The translations under genes were made by a program, and so were the position numbers. A stretch of 35,856 bases of DNA from Pseudomonadota bacterium (GTDB lineage: Bacteria > Pseudomonadota > Gammaproteobacteria > Burkholderiales > Burkholderiaceae_D), in contig JAEXJM010000064.1 in the NCBI GenBank assembly GCA_023449275.1, forward strand, positions 1 through 35,856, given 5' to 3'. This document shows positions 1-9,700 of the stretch, piece after piece; position 1 is the stretch's first letter, and every line of letters begins with the position of its first letter. The notes beneath the pieces were generated by a model. The model made no database searches. It saw nothing but the letters and a program-made list of their open reading frames with translations, and was not told the DNA's origin.

Positions 1-397
1 CAGCCGCCTTGCGGGTATGGATGATCAGGGGTTTGCCACAGGCACGGGATGCCGCGATATGGGTACGGAAGCGATCCATTTGCCATTTCTGGCGTGGTTC
101 GACATGATGGTAATCCAGACCGGTTTCACCGATAGCGACGATTTTCGGATGTTGCGAAAGTTTCACCAGTGTATCGACATCCGGTTCTTTCACGTTTTTC
201 GGCCCCGGATGAACGCCGACCGTGCCATGAAGATGGTCGTGTTTTTCAGCAAGCGCTTTTACCTGCGGAAAATCTTCCAGACTGATCGTCACGCACAGGG
301 CGTGACTGACTTTGTTGGCAGCCATGTTACGCAATACCTCATCCTGACGGTTCTTCAGGTCACGTAGATGAATATGGCAATGTGAATCGATATACAT
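1..397 (-). CDS. tatD: TatD-family metal-dependent hydrolase, N-terminal part (cut by window edge)
   Basis: This is the first 132 or so codons of a TatD-type hydrolase, read leftward from the ATG at 395-397 and still open at base 1. TatD proteins are TIM-barrel, metal-dependent phosphoesterases reported as 3'-5' exonucleases. The N terminus carries the family metal-binding HxH (MYIDSHCHIH), then GVHPGP, then the GETGLDYHH block with the conserved metal-ligand Glu, and LIIHTRKA near the cut end. It follows holB by 58 bases on the same strand and probably ends the mltG-tmk-holB-tatD transcript. No clear Shine-Dalgarno precedes the ATG, which fits translation within an operon. Family assignment is firm; the physiological substrate is not known from sequence. 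Confidence 0.9.
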   Translation of the reverse strand, partial: MYIDSHCHIHLRDLKNRQDEVLRNMAANKVSHALCVTISLEDFPQVKALAEKHDHLHGTVGVHPGPKNVKEPDVDTLVKLSQHPKIVAIGETGLDYHHVEPRQKWQMDRFRTHIAASRACGKPLIIHTRKAA

Positions 398-455
398 GGT
401 GCAAAAAACAATCTCAAAACGAATGGAAGGCCGGTATTGTACCGAATTTGCAGGC

Positions 456-1514
456 TTATTGCGAAAAAATTTTCCGGTAATCGAGCAGCATGTCTTCCAG
501 AACCAGCCTTGGAACCAGTGGATGGTCGGCGACACGCTTGCGTTCGTTGACCGTTTTGATGACTTTCAAAAGCCTGTCCATATCGACCCTGGCCGCCATG
601 GAAGCCAATGGCTGGCGATAACGCGGATAATAACGCTCCTTGCCCGTCAGATGGATCGAAAGCAGATCGTAAAGCCAGCGCTGGTGCCAGACGATCAGAT
701 CGGCAAGCGGCACTTTCTGGAGCTTTTCCGCCGTTTTGAGCAAACCGGAATCATCAGGGGAAGCCAGCTCACCAAGGAACAGGCTCATTTCTTCCCTGCG
801 TCCACCCCGTGACTCGGCCAGTGCCGCGACAGGCGCGCCACCCTGTTCCGCCAGCCAGCCTTCGGCGTCATCGACTCCCTGCCCTTTCAGCCAATCGATG
901 GCGACAGATGTCTCCGGCATCGGAAAAGCCAGCTTGGAACAGCGTGAAACGATAGTCGGCAAAAGCGCGTCCAGATGGTTGGTTACCAGAATGAACAACG
1001 TATTGGCGGGCGGCTCTTCGAGCATTTTCAGAACCGAATTGGAAGATTCGGTCGTCATCGCCTCAGCCGGATAGATGGACACAATCCGCAAGCCGCCGCG
1101 ATGCGTGGAAATATTGATGAAATCCGCCAGTGAGCGGATACGTTCGATGCCGATCTTTTTCGAAGGCTCTTTCGATTTCTTCTCTGCCGAACCGGAATCG
1201 TCATCCGTCTTTTTGTCCGGTTCATCGATTCCTCTGGCAATCTCAAGCGTTTCAGGCAAAATGAGACGGAAATCCGGATGGGAATACTGGTCGAACCAGC
1301 GGCAGGACTGGCACTGGCCGCAAGCATATCCATCAGGCTGCCGGTTTTCGCACAGCCGTGCTTTCGCAAACGATTCGGCAAAAGATTCAACACCGGTTCC
1401 CGCAGGGCCGTAAAACAGGAGCGCATGCGGAAGCTTCGACTCCAGCCGCACAAGATATTCCCGGTTTTTGCCATGCCAGGGGTAAATCGAATTTTCCAGT
1501 GCCAAAGTGTCCAA
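456..1514 (-). CDS. holB: DNA polymerase III, delta' subunit
   Basis: Clamp-loader delta' subunit, 352 residues, close to the usual 330-350. The AAA+ fold begins near residue 12 (YPWHGKN). The P-loop position reads GPAGTGVES (36-44) and lacks the Walker lysine, as expected for delta', which does not hydrolyse ATP. Four cysteines, C55, C65, C68 and C71, form the family zinc module. An SRC motif (TIVSRCSKL) is present, typical of clamp-loader subunits. A strongly charged Asp/Lys/Ser-rich insert sits at about residues 97-122, probably a surface loop. The gene starts 26 bases after tmk and is followed by tatD. The tmk-holB pairing is common in proteobacteria and supports the call. Confidence 0.93.
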   Translation of the reverse strand: MDTLALENSIYPWHGKNREYLVRLESKLPHALLFYGPAGTGVESFAESFAKARLCENRQPDGYACGQCQSCRWFDQYSHPDFRLILPETLEIARGIDEPDKKTDDDSGSAEKKSKEPSKKIGIERIRSLADFINISTHRGGLRIVSIYPAEAMTTESSNSVLKMLEEPPANTLFILVTNHLDALLPTIVSRCSKLAFPMPETSVAIDWLKGQGVDDAEGWLAEQGGAPVAALAESRGGRREEMSLFLGELASPDDSGLLKTAEKLQKVPLADLIVWHQRWLYDLLSIHLTGKERYYPRYRQPLASMAARVDMDRLLKVIKTVNERKRVADHPLVPRLVLEDMLLDYRKIFSQ

Positions 1515-1540
1515 TCCTGTAAAAAGAGATGAAGCGAATA

Positions 1541-2170
1541 TCAGGCCAGTTCGCCGACCAGTCCTTTTATTGTCTCACGAATGGCCCCGATAGGGCGCGA
1601 GCCATCGATGAGCCTGAAGCGGTTCGGGAATTCTTTCGCCCGCCGCAGGTATTCGTCACGAACCCGATTGAAAAAATCGGCCTTTTCCCGTTCGAACTTG
1701 TCTGGCGAACGCGCCGCTTCCAGCCGTTTGCGGGCCACTTCCGGCGAAACATCGAAAAGAAAAGTCAAATCAGGTTGCAGGTGGGGATGAACCCATGCCT
1801 CCAGACGACGCATTTTTTCCAGATCCAGCCCTCTTCCACCACCCTGATAGGCAAAGGAAGCATCGGTAAAACGGTCGGATATGACCCAGTCGCCCCGTTT
1901 CAAGGCCGGTTCGATCACTTCGGCGATATGCTCCCGGCGGGCGGCAAACATCAAAAGCGCTTCCGTTTCCAGATTCATTCTGTCGTGAAGCAGGAGCTCG
2001 CGGAGCTTTTCGCCCAGTACCGTCCCGCCCGGTTCACGGGTCACGACGACCTGATGTCCCTTATCACGCAAAAGGCCTGTCACGAATTCGATATGAGTGG
2101 ATTTGCCGGCACCGTCAATGCCTTCGAAGGTGATGAAACGGCCGGGAAATGAGTGGGTTCCTTTATTCAT
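1541..2170 (-). CDS. tmk: Thymidylate kinase (dTMP kinase)
   Basis: Phosphorylates dTMP to dTDP with ATP, the step feeding dTTP synthesis in the cytoplasm. The 209 residues match the family length. The P-loop FEGIDGAGKST lies near residues 15-25. The DRF-type motif follows in VISDRFTDASFAYQGGGRG, and the VTREPGGT block, which binds the nucleotide phosphate, lies near residue 44. The LID region carries the arginine-rich ARKRLEAAR stretch. Its ATG overlaps the mltG stop by four bases, indicating translational coupling, and holB follows after 26 bases. Confidence 0.97.
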   Translation of the reverse strand: MNKGTHSFPGRFITFEGIDGAGKSTHIEFVTGLLRDKGHQVVVTREPGGTVLGEKLRELLLHDRMNLETEALLMFAARREHIAEVIEPALKRGDWVISDRFTDASFAYQGGGRGLDLEKMRRLEAWVHPHLQPDLTFLFDVSPEVARKRLEAARSPDKFEREKADFFNRVRDEYLRRAKEFPNRFRLIDGSRPIGAIRETIKGLVGELA

Positions 2171-3189
2171 TTTTTCAGGATAAATTCTCTGACTGCCTCG
2201 TTATGGTCTTTGAGATTGCTTGAAAAATGGCTTGTGCCATCGCCTTTCGCCACGAAATACAGGGCGTCTGTCGTCGCCGGACTGAATGCCGCTTTCAGTG
2301 CCTCATTACCGGGCATCGCAATCGGTGTCGGAGGCATACCGTAACGGGTATATGTATTATATGGCGTGTCTCTCAACAAATCGGCCTTGCGGATCCTGCC
2401 GCGATAAGCGGATCCCATACCGTAAATGACAGTCGGGTCTGTCTGAAGTTTCATGCCGATTCGCAAACGGTTCAGAAATACTCCGGCAATCTTGTCCCGG
2501 TCATCCGGATGGGCCGTTTCCTTTTCGATCAGGGACGCCATGATGAGGGCCTCATAAGGGGTCTTGTAAGGCAGGCTCGAATCACGGGTGGCCCACAGTG
2601 CATTCAGGCGTTCCATTTGCGCTTCGTAAGCACGGCGATAGACCTGCATGTCACTCGCGCCTTTTTTGAACATATAGGTGTCCGGATAAAACAGGCCTTC
2701 CCCACTGTGATGGTGAACACCGAGCTTTTGGAGAATTTCAGCGTCGGAGAGATCGGCCGTATCATGTTTCAAGGCTTCGTTTCTGGCGATGACCTGGCGC
2801 ATCTGGCTGAAATTGAAACCTTCGATGATCGTGACCGATTCGAGGGCGAAAATGCCTTTCGTGATTTTCTGCAGCAGGCGAACAGGCGTTTCGCCCGCTT
2901 TCAGTTCGTAAGGGCCTGCCAGCAAATTGGAACTGTTGCCCGTCACCCGGACAAGCAGGACAAAAAGGGTATCGGAAAACGACACACCCTGTTCATTCAG
3001 CCGGGTTGCCACACTTCTGGCCGTCGCCCCTTTGACGATCTCGAACGGAACAGGCTTGCCCTTCCCGAAAACAGGAGAATAGGCCCAGTGCAGGCAAAAA
3101 GAAACCAGAACAAGCAGTACGGCTAATACACCCCCTGCGACAATATACGTTCTTTTGTTCGGAAGACGACTTTTTGAAATAAAATTCAT
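2167..3189 (-). CDS. mltG: Endolytic murein transglycosylase MltG (YceG family)
   Basis: Inner-membrane lytic transglycosylase that cleaves nascent glycan strands and helps set glycan chain length. The 340 residues begin with a short basic segment and one transmembrane helix (about residues 16-36), followed by a periplasmic domain. The YceG catalytic region is recognisable in ASLIEKETAHPDDRDKIAGV, with the conserved catalytic Glu, then FLNRLRIGMKLQTDPTVIYG and the NTYTRYGMPPTPIAMPG block. It heads the minus-strand run and overlaps tmk by four bases. It diverges from ygfZ across a 94-base gap, an arrangement I associate with betaproteobacteria. Confidence 0.95.
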   Translation of the reverse strand: MNFISKSRLPNKRTYIVAGGVLAVLLVLVSFCLHWAYSPVFGKGKPVPFEIVKGATARSVATRLNEQGVSFSDTLFVLLVRVTGNSSNLLAGPYELKAGETPVRLLQKITKGIFALESVTIIEGFNFSQMRQVIARNEALKHDTADLSDAEILQKLGVHHHSGEGLFYPDTYMFKKGASDMQVYRRAYEAQMERLNALWATRDSSLPYKTPYEALIMASLIEKETAHPDDRDKIAGVFLNRLRIGMKLQTDPTVIYGMGSAYRGRIRKADLLRDTPYNTYTRYGMPPTPIAMPGNEALKAAFSPATTDALYFVAKGDGTSHFSSNLKDHNEAVREFILKK

Positions 3190-3237
3190 TGAAACAACAG
3201 CAGTTTGTCACCCGCCATAAAACCTGACGAAAAAAAG

Positions 3238-3266
3238 ACTATACTCGACTTGAACCAATCCTGAAA
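3238..3266 (-). promoter_or_regulatory. Possible sigma-70 promoter for mltG-tmk-holB-tatD
   Basis: On the minus strand the sequence has a TATAGT -10 (plus-strand 3238-3243). Seventeen bases upstream lies a poor -35, TTTCAG (3261-3266). It sits about 50 bases before the mltG start. The -10 is convincing but the -35 is not, so this is only a candidate. Confidence 0.3.
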
Positions 3267-3283
3267 CAGTTTTATTCGAAACC

Positions 3284-4285
3284 ATGAATTCTATCGCACC
3301 CGCCCACTCCTGTTCATCCCTGGCGCTTGAATCAGGCCATGTCGTTTTGCTCAAACAGACCGGTTTGCTTTGCCTCGAAGGCGAGGATGCCGTCTCTTTC
3401 ATTCACGGACAACTCAGTAACGATATCGAACATCTCACAGCCGACCAGACCCGTCTGGCCGCTTATTGCAACCCGCAAGGCCGCATTCTGGCTCTCTTCA
3501 ACGTCTGGAAATCCACCGGCAAAATCTGGTTGACCGTACCCCGCGACATCCTCGTCACCCTGTCGAAACGCCTTCAGATGTACATCCTTCGTGCAAAAGT
3601 CAGGTTGTCTGACGAAAGCGACAACATGGCAATACTGGGTATCGGCGGTGAAAAAGGCGGGAAAGCCCTGTCGAAACGGTTTGAATCCCTTCCATCGGAA
3701 CCATACGGCAAAACGGAAAACGGGTACGGCGTACTGGTACGCGTCGCCGACGCTTTCGGATATCCCCGCTATCTTCTGGCAATCCCTGCAGAACGCCTTC
3801 AGGAAGTCGAAGGCGATTTGTCCTCAATGCTTTCCGTCTGCGATGAAAACGGCTGGGTAATGGGAGACATCAGGGCTGGCGTCCCCCGGATCACGTTGCC
3901 TGTCCAGGACAGGTTCATTCCCCAAATGGTCAATCTCGAACAGGTGGGAGGCCTGTCTTTCAAAAAAGGCTGCTATCCCGGACAGGAAGTCATTGCCCGA
4001 AGCCAGTACAAGGGAACTGTCAAGCGTCGGATGTATCACGGGATGGTCGAATTGCCGGTTGAGGAAAACCCGCCTGTGGACGTCGATCTGGCAGCCGGTG
4101 CAGACATCGTCGATGTCAACGGACAGACGTGCGGAACAATCGTCTGTTCAGCACGCAGGGACAGTCACCGCGTCGATTTTCTGGCTGTGATGCAAACCGA
4201 GGCCGTCAGTCATGAGGCTTTATATGCAGAAAAGGCCGATGGCCCCGCCATCACATGGATTCCATTGCCCTATTCCCTGCCCTGA
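3284..4285 (+). CDS. ygfZ: YgfZ/GcvT-like folate-binding protein
   Basis: Tetrahydrofolate-binding protein of the YgfZ/IBA57 group, which supports assembly or repair of certain Fe-S enzymes such as MiaB. The 333 residues contain the diagnostic K-G-C-Y-x-G-Q-E motif (KKGCYPGQEVIARSQYKG, near residue 226) with its essential Cys. The N-terminal part has LEGEDAVSFIHGQLSNDI and AAYCNPQGRILALF, both typical of the family. It is transcribed divergently from mltG and converges on thiD, with a terminator between them. No strong Shine-Dalgarno precedes the chosen ATG, but the family N terminus aligns with a start close to here. Confidence 0.93.
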   Translation: MNSIAPAHSCSSLALESGHVVLLKQTGLLCLEGEDAVSFIHGQLSNDIEHLTADQTRLAAYCNPQGRILALFNVWKSTGKIWLTVPRDILVTLSKRLQMYILRAKVRLSDESDNMAILGIGGEKGGKALSKRFESLPSEPYGKTENGYGVLVRVADAFGYPRYLLAIPAERLQEVEGDLSSMLSVCDENGWVMGDIRAGVPRITLPVQDRFIPQMVNLEQVGGLSFKKGCYPGQEVIARSQYKGTVKRRMYHGMVELPVEENPPVDVDLAAGADIVDVNGQTCGTIVCSARRDSHRVDFLAVMQTEAVSHEALYAEKADGPAITWIPLPYSLP

Positions 4286-4289
4286 TCAT

Positions 4290-4338
4290 AAAAAACGGGT
4301 GGGATCCGATCTCATGAAAGATATCCGATTTCACCCGT
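4290..4338 (-). terminator. Rho-independent terminator for thiD
   Basis: Read on the minus strand, the arms ACGGGTG (plus-strand 4332-4338) and CACCCGT (4295-4301) form a 7-bp stem. It can be extended inward with interruptions by ATCGGAT-type pairing. The closing arm runs straight into six T residues (plus-strand A run 4290-4295). The U-tract is on the thiD side only; from the ygfZ side the hairpin is followed by AATCAATTG, so termination in that direction would be weaker. Confidence 0.75.
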
Positions 4339-4372
4339 AATCAATTGATTTCAATATTGTTGACTATTCATA

Positions 4373-5170
4373 CTACTTCCAGATAGCATGAAAATGATGA
4401 ACCGGACCATGACCGTGTCCCACGTTCAGCTTGCCTGAATCCGCCAGCGCTCTCGTCAGGTAGTCTTTCGCTATTTTCACGCTTTCCGGCAATGGCATGC
4501 GTGTCATCAGCGCAGCAATGGCTGCCGAGAGGGTACATCCTGTGCCATGCACGTTTTTCGTCTCGATGCGTGGCGCGTGCAATTCCGTTGCCTTGCCGTC
4601 ACCATACAGGAAATCGACACTGTCATATCCTGGCAGGTAACCGCCTTTGAGCAATACCCAGTCCGGACCCAACGCATGCAGACGCGGCAGGGCCGTTTTC
4701 ATATCGACGGCAGAAGTCGGGATATCGGAACCGAGCAGGACGGATGCTTCCTTCAGATTCGGTGTGATGATGTCCGCCATCGGCACCAGTCTGTCCCGGA
4801 TGGCTTCGATGGCGTCCGGTTTCAGAAGGGTATCTCCACTTTTGGCGACCATGACAGTGTCCAGAACGACCGGACATTTGGGATATTTCGCCAGTTTTTC
4901 GGCAATCACGTCGGCAATCGCCGCTGTCGCGACCATGCCGATCTTGACGGCATCGACCTTGACATCTTCAAACACGGCATCGATCTGTTCTCCGACAAAA
5001 GCCGGATCAAGCGGCTGGAAAGAACGCACCCCCATCGTATTCTGGGCGACAACGGCGGTAATGGCGGCCATACCGTAAGTGCCCAGTGCCGAAAAGGTTT
5101 TCAGGTCAGCGGAAATACCGGCTCCACCGCTTGGATCGGTACCGGCAATAGTCAGGACATTGGCAATCAT
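4373..5170 (-). CDS. thiD: Hydroxymethylpyrimidine/phosphomethylpyrimidine kinase
   Basis: Performs the two ATP-dependent phosphorylations HMP to HMP-P to HMP-PP in thiamine synthesis. The 265 residues match the family. The N terminus has TIAGTDPSGGAGISADLKTF, the ribokinase-fold substrate-binding signature. The C-terminal half has HGTGCTLSAAIAA, which carries the anion hole and catalytic region of the PfkB/ThiD fold, preceded by DTVMVAKSG. A GAGAG stretch lies about eight bases before the ATG. No other thiamine gene is adjacent, and I saw no TPP riboswitch in the 265 bases upstream, which are shared with the divergent efflux operon. Confidence 0.95.
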   Translation of the reverse strand: MIANVLTIAGTDPSGGAGISADLKTFSALGTYGMAAITAVVAQNTMGVRSFQPLDPAFVGEQIDAVFEDVKVDAVKIGMVATAAIADVIAEKLAKYPKCPVVLDTVMVAKSGDTLLKPDAIEAIRDRLVPMADIITPNLKEASVLLGSDIPTSAVDMKTALPRLHALGPDWVLLKGGYLPGYDSVDFLYGDGKATELHAPRIETKNVHGTGCTLSAAIAALMTRMPLPESVKIAKDYLTRALADSGKLNVGHGHGPVHHFHAIWK

Positions 5171-5435
5171 TTCGGTCTCTCTTTTTCAGGTTGAACAGAC
5201 AGGTGCAAACCCTGTTTTCATTGTACGGCAAGCCGGCCATGGCAGTTTGATTTTAGCCGCTTTTTATTTTTTCCGCATTTTCCAAAGGCCCAGCCATACC
5301 AGGATGAAAGAAAAATCCCGACCGGCTCTTGATTAAAGTAAACAGGCCCACCCGAAGTTCAGGGTATGGTTTTCTCCAAATGAGCCCGTCGCAAATCGGC
5401 ATTTTCGGGCCAAAACAGATATGGAGAATCGGGTG

Positions 5436-6692
5436 ATGAATCGTGGCGTCATATCCAGCGTAATCGCTGTCGGACTGGTTTCCCTTCTGGCTTTTGGCTG
5501 CAACCAGAAAATGGAAGTCCCCAAATCCGGAAAACCGCGTGTCACGACACTGACACTGAAAGCGCAAAACATTCCCATGACGATGGAATACGTCGCCCAG
5601 ACAGCCAGTTCGCGGATGGTGAATATCAATGCCCGGGTCAACGGTTTCCTGCAAAAACGGCTTTATCAGGAAGGTTCGATGGTCAAAAACGGCCAAACCC
5701 TCTTCCAGATCGATCCCCGCCCTTTTCAGGTTCAGGTAAACGAAGCCAATGCCGCACTGGATTCCAGCAAGGCCGCCCATGCCACGGCGAAATCCAATCT
5801 CGACCGGATCAGGCCGCTGGTCGCCCTGAATGCCCTGTCCAAAAAGGATCTGGACAATGCCAGAGGCCAGTTCCTGACGACACAGGCCGCCGTCCATCAG
5901 GCGCAGGCGCAATTGAATGCCGCCAGACTGAACCTCTCCTATACGACAATCAAATCCCCGATCGACGGTCTGTCCGGTTCGGCCAATGTCGCTGAAGGCA
6001 CATATGTCGATGCGACCAACAACCAGCTCACGACGGTTTACCAGATGACGCCGATGTGGGTGAATTTTTCCATCTCGGAAAACCGGCTGCTCGAACTGCA
6101 AAAGCAGATTCAGGCAGGACAATTGATCGTACCGGCCAACAATCATTTTTCAATTGAAGTCATTTTGCCCGATGGTTCCGTTTTCCCGAACATGGGCAAA
6201 CTTGTTTTCTCGGCTCCGGACTACAACCCGACGACCGGAACGAACATGATCCGTGCCAGTGTTGACAATCCCAAAGGCGTATTGAAACCGAACCAGTTCG
6301 TCCGGGTACGCATGTCGGGCGCGACACGGCCTGACGCCATCGCCGTCCCGCAAAAAGCCGTCCAGCAGGGGGCGAAAGGCCATTTCGTCTGGGTCATCAG
6401 AGATAACAAGGCGCAATACCGGCCTGTCACGGTCAGCGACCAGACCGGTACGAACTGGATCATCACGCAGGGACTGCAAAATGGTGAACAGATCGTTGTC
6501 GACGGTGTCCAGACACTGGCAGCCGGAGCGGACGTTGAAGTGTCTGCCAATACGGTACAAGAAGATATCGGTGTCATTTCATCTGACGAAGGCAGGACTC
6601 CGGATACACAACTGTCTGCCGTACCTGATGCTGATGCCGGAACAGTCGCCGCATCGAAAGAAAACGAAACGGGCCATGCCGCCAAACCATAA
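5436..6692 (+). CDS. RND efflux periplasmic adaptor (AcrA/MexA-type lipoprotein)
   Basis: Membrane fusion protein linking the inner-membrane pump to the outer-membrane channel. I chose the ATG at 5436 over the one at 5421 because GGAG lies nine bases upstream of it and the protein then opens with a clean lipoprotein signal (MNRGVIS, hydrophobic stretch, LAFGC), lipidated at Cys22. That gives 418 residues. The order is as in AcrA: a barrel/lipoyl segment (VNGFLQKRLYQEGSMVKNGQ), an Ala/Gln-rich alpha-hairpin (about 95-165), the second lipoyl half (TTIKSPIDGLSG), the beta-barrel and a membrane-proximal domain. The C-terminal 40 residues are acidic and low in complexity. It is first in a three-gene operon; the stop is 10 bases from the pump gene. 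Confidence 0.93.
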   Translation: MNRGVISSVIAVGLVSLLAFGCNQKMEVPKSGKPRVTTLTLKAQNIPMTMEYVAQTASSRMVNINARVNGFLQKRLYQEGSMVKNGQTLFQIDPRPFQVQVNEANAALDSSKAAHATAKSNLDRIRPLVALNALSKKDLDNARGQFLTTQAAVHQAQAQLNAARLNLSYTTIKSPIDGLSGSANVAEGTYVDATNNQLTTVYQMTPMWVNFSISENRLLELQKQIQAGQLIVPANNHFSIEVILPDGSVFPNMGKLVFSAPDYNPTTGTNMIRASVDNPKGVLKPNQFVRVRMSGATRPDAIAVPQKAVQQGAKGHFVWVIRDNKAQYRPVTVSDQTGTNWIITQGLQNGEQIVVDGVQTLAAGADVEVSANTVQEDIGVISSDEGRTPDTQLSAVPDADAGTVAASKENETGHAAKP

Positions 6693-6702
6693 GGGGTGAA
6701 CG

Positions 6703-9700
6703 ATGTTTTCCAGATTTTTCATTGAACGCCCTATTTTCGCAATCGTCGTCTCGCTCATTATCTGTCTGGCAGGCGGTATCGCGTTGACCCAGTTGCCGGT
6801 CGAGCAGTACCCCAACATGAGCCCTGTCCAGATTACCGTGTCCGCCCAGTATCCGGGAGCGGACGCCAAGACGCTCGCGGATTCCGTTGCCGCTCCGCTG
6901 GAAAACCAGATCAACGGTATCGACAACATGCTGTACATGTCCTCGTCGTCTTCATCTTCCGGGCAACTTCAGCTGACGGTATTTTTCGATATCGGTACCG
7001 ACCCTGACATCGCACAGGTTCAGGTACAGAACCGGGTGAATATCGCCACCCCGCAATTGCCGAGCGAGGTGACGCAAAATGGCGTGCAGGTCGAAAAGGA
7101 ATCCTCCTCCATGCTGATGCTGATCGGCATTTACGGCGACCCCCGACTCTACAATCAGGACTACGTTTCCAATTACGCCAATGTTTACGTACTGGACGCC
7201 ATCAAGCGGGTACCGGGTGCGGGTCAGGCTACCGTCATGGGCAATGCCGACCAGGCCATGCGCATCTGGCTGAATCCCGACAGAATGGCCTCGCTGAAAA
7301 TCACGACGAGCGACGTCGCGCAGGCAATTTCCTCCCAGAACAAGCTCTTTTCCGCCGGCCAGATCGGTGGCGAACCCGCTCCGGCTGGTATCCAGCAGAC
7401 GTATCCTGCCATCACCCGGTCCCCGTACCAGAACGCGGACGATTATGAAAACATGATCATCCGCGCCAGTAATGACGGTAGCGCCATCGTCCGGCTGAAA
7501 GATATCGGGCGTGCCGCGATGGGCAAACAGAGCTATCTGGTCAATACGCAAATGAATGGCGAATTTGCGACCTTCATTCAGGTTGTCCAGCAACCGGGAG
7601 CCAATGCGCTGGATGTCTCGAAAGCCGTGCGTGCCAAGATGGACAAATTGCAGGCCGGTTTCCCTGACGGCATGCATTACGTCATCGGCGTCGATACGAC
7701 CGATTACGTACGCATTTCGATCGAAGAAGTCATCAAGACCCTGATCATCGCCATCTGTATCGTGATCGGCGTCATCTACGTTTTCCTGCAGAAATACCGG
7801 GCAACGCTGATTGCCTCGACCGCCATTTTCGTGGCCCTGCTCGGCACCTTTGCCGGGATGTATGTGCTGAACTTCACGATCAACATGCTGACGCTCTTCG
7901 GGATGGTGCTGGCCATCGGGCTTGTCGTGGATGACGCCATTGTCGTCGTGGAAAACGTCGAGCGCAACATCACGAACAGCGGGATGGACAGGCGACAGGC
8001 GACGATACAGGCGATGAACGAACTCGTCAGTCCGATCATCGCTACCGTCCTGGTGCTCGTCTGCGTGTTCGTTCCGGCCGCCTTCGTCCCCGGCACGACA
8101 GGACAGCTCTACAAACAGTTTGCCATCACAATCGCCATTTCCGTCACGATTTCCGGTTTCGTCGCCCTGACACTGACGCCGGCCCTGTGCGGCAGCTGGC
8201 TGAAACAGACGCCAGCGCCTCGAAAAGGCCCCTTTTTCTGGTTCAACAACAGGTTTGCCAGCCTGACCGAGCGTTATGGACGCTGGTCGGCCGCCGTTAT
8301 CAGGCATTCCACCATCGCCCTCCTTTGCTTTGGCATCATGATCGCGGCGATCTGGCTGCTGTTCGCCCGCCTGCCGACCAGTTTCGTACCTCAGGAAGAT
8401 CAGGGCTACCTGATCACCGCTGTCATCCTGCCCGACTCCTCCAGCCTTGAACGCACCCAAAACGTCATGAACAGGGTTTCGGGCATCGTCGAAAAAATTC
8501 CGGGTGTGGAAACCCGCGCAGGGATTTCCGGCTTTTCATTGCTGGACAACGGTTTCAAGAATTCTTCAGGCACCTACTTCATGGCCCTGAAGCCTTTTGA
8601 CGAGCGCTACAGGAACATCAGGACAGCAGAAGAACAGAACGCCGGAACGATCATGCTTGAGCTGTACAAACAGACCCGGGCTATCGAGGAAGCGATGATC
8701 CTGCCGATCCTGCCTCCTCCCATTCCCGGCCTCGGCAGCACGGGTGGCTTCGAGTTCTGGTTGCAAAGCACCGGTTCGGCGACTCCTGACCAGTTGCAGG
8801 AAGTACTCGACAAGATCATAGCCGAAGCCAGAAAACGGCCTGAACTGACCAGCCTGAACTCCACATATCAGGCCCGCTCGCAGCAGCTGAAAATCGCCGT
8901 TGACCGTGACAAGGCCCGACTTCTGGGACTTGATATGGACGACATCACCAGCACCCTGCAGACGCAGTTCAGCTCCGCCATCGTCAGCCAGTTCAACCAG
9001 TATTCCCGCGTCTGGTACGTCATCATGCAGTCCGAACCGGAATTCAGGGCCAGCCCGAGCGACATCGCCAAACTCCATACCCGGAACAATCGAGGTGAAA
9101 TGGTACCGCTTTCCTCAGTCGTGACGACTTCGTACACGACCGGGCCTGATCTCGTGCCGCATTTCAACGGCTTTCCGGCAGCGGAAATCACCGGAAACGC
9201 CGCAGCCGGTTATTCTTCGGGGCAGGCGATGGCAGCGATCGAGGACATCGCCAATGCCGTCATGCCGAAGGATTACACGTACGGGTGGTCTGGTGTCGCC
9301 TACGAAGAACAGAAATCCGGAACATCATCCATGATCGTGTTCGTCTTCGGCGTGATACTGGTATTCCTGATTCTGGCCGCACAATACGAAAGCTGGGCCC
9401 TCCCGGCGGTCATCCTGATGGCTGTCCCGTTTGGCCTGATCGGTTCGTTGCTGGCAACCTGGATAAGAGGACTGGACAACGACGTGTATTTTCAGGTCGG
9501 TTTGCTGGTCATGGTCGGTCTGGCAGCGAAAAACGCCATCCTGATCGTCGAATTTGCCGTCGAGCTGGCGAAAAAACCGAACGCCACTTTGGCACAGGCT
9601 GCAGTTTCCGCCGGAAAGATCCGTTTCCGTCCGATCATCATGACCTCCCTTGCCTTTATCGGTGGTGTCATTCCGCTGGCGATTGCAATGGGAGCAGGCG

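Noticed and set aside
2227..3126. About 300-codon plus-strand frame opposite mltG
   Set aside because: mltG has clear YceG motifs and is coupled to tmk; the opposite frame has none.
5253..6146. About 300-codon minus-strand frame overlapping the adaptor gene and its upstream region
   Set aside because: The plus-strand frame has a lipoprotein signal and AcrA-type domains. The antisense product shows no family features.
6952..8460. About 500-codon open frame antisense to the RND pump gene
   Set aside because: It lies entirely within a strongly supported transporter gene and has a Gly/Asp/His-rich composition without domains or a ribosome site.
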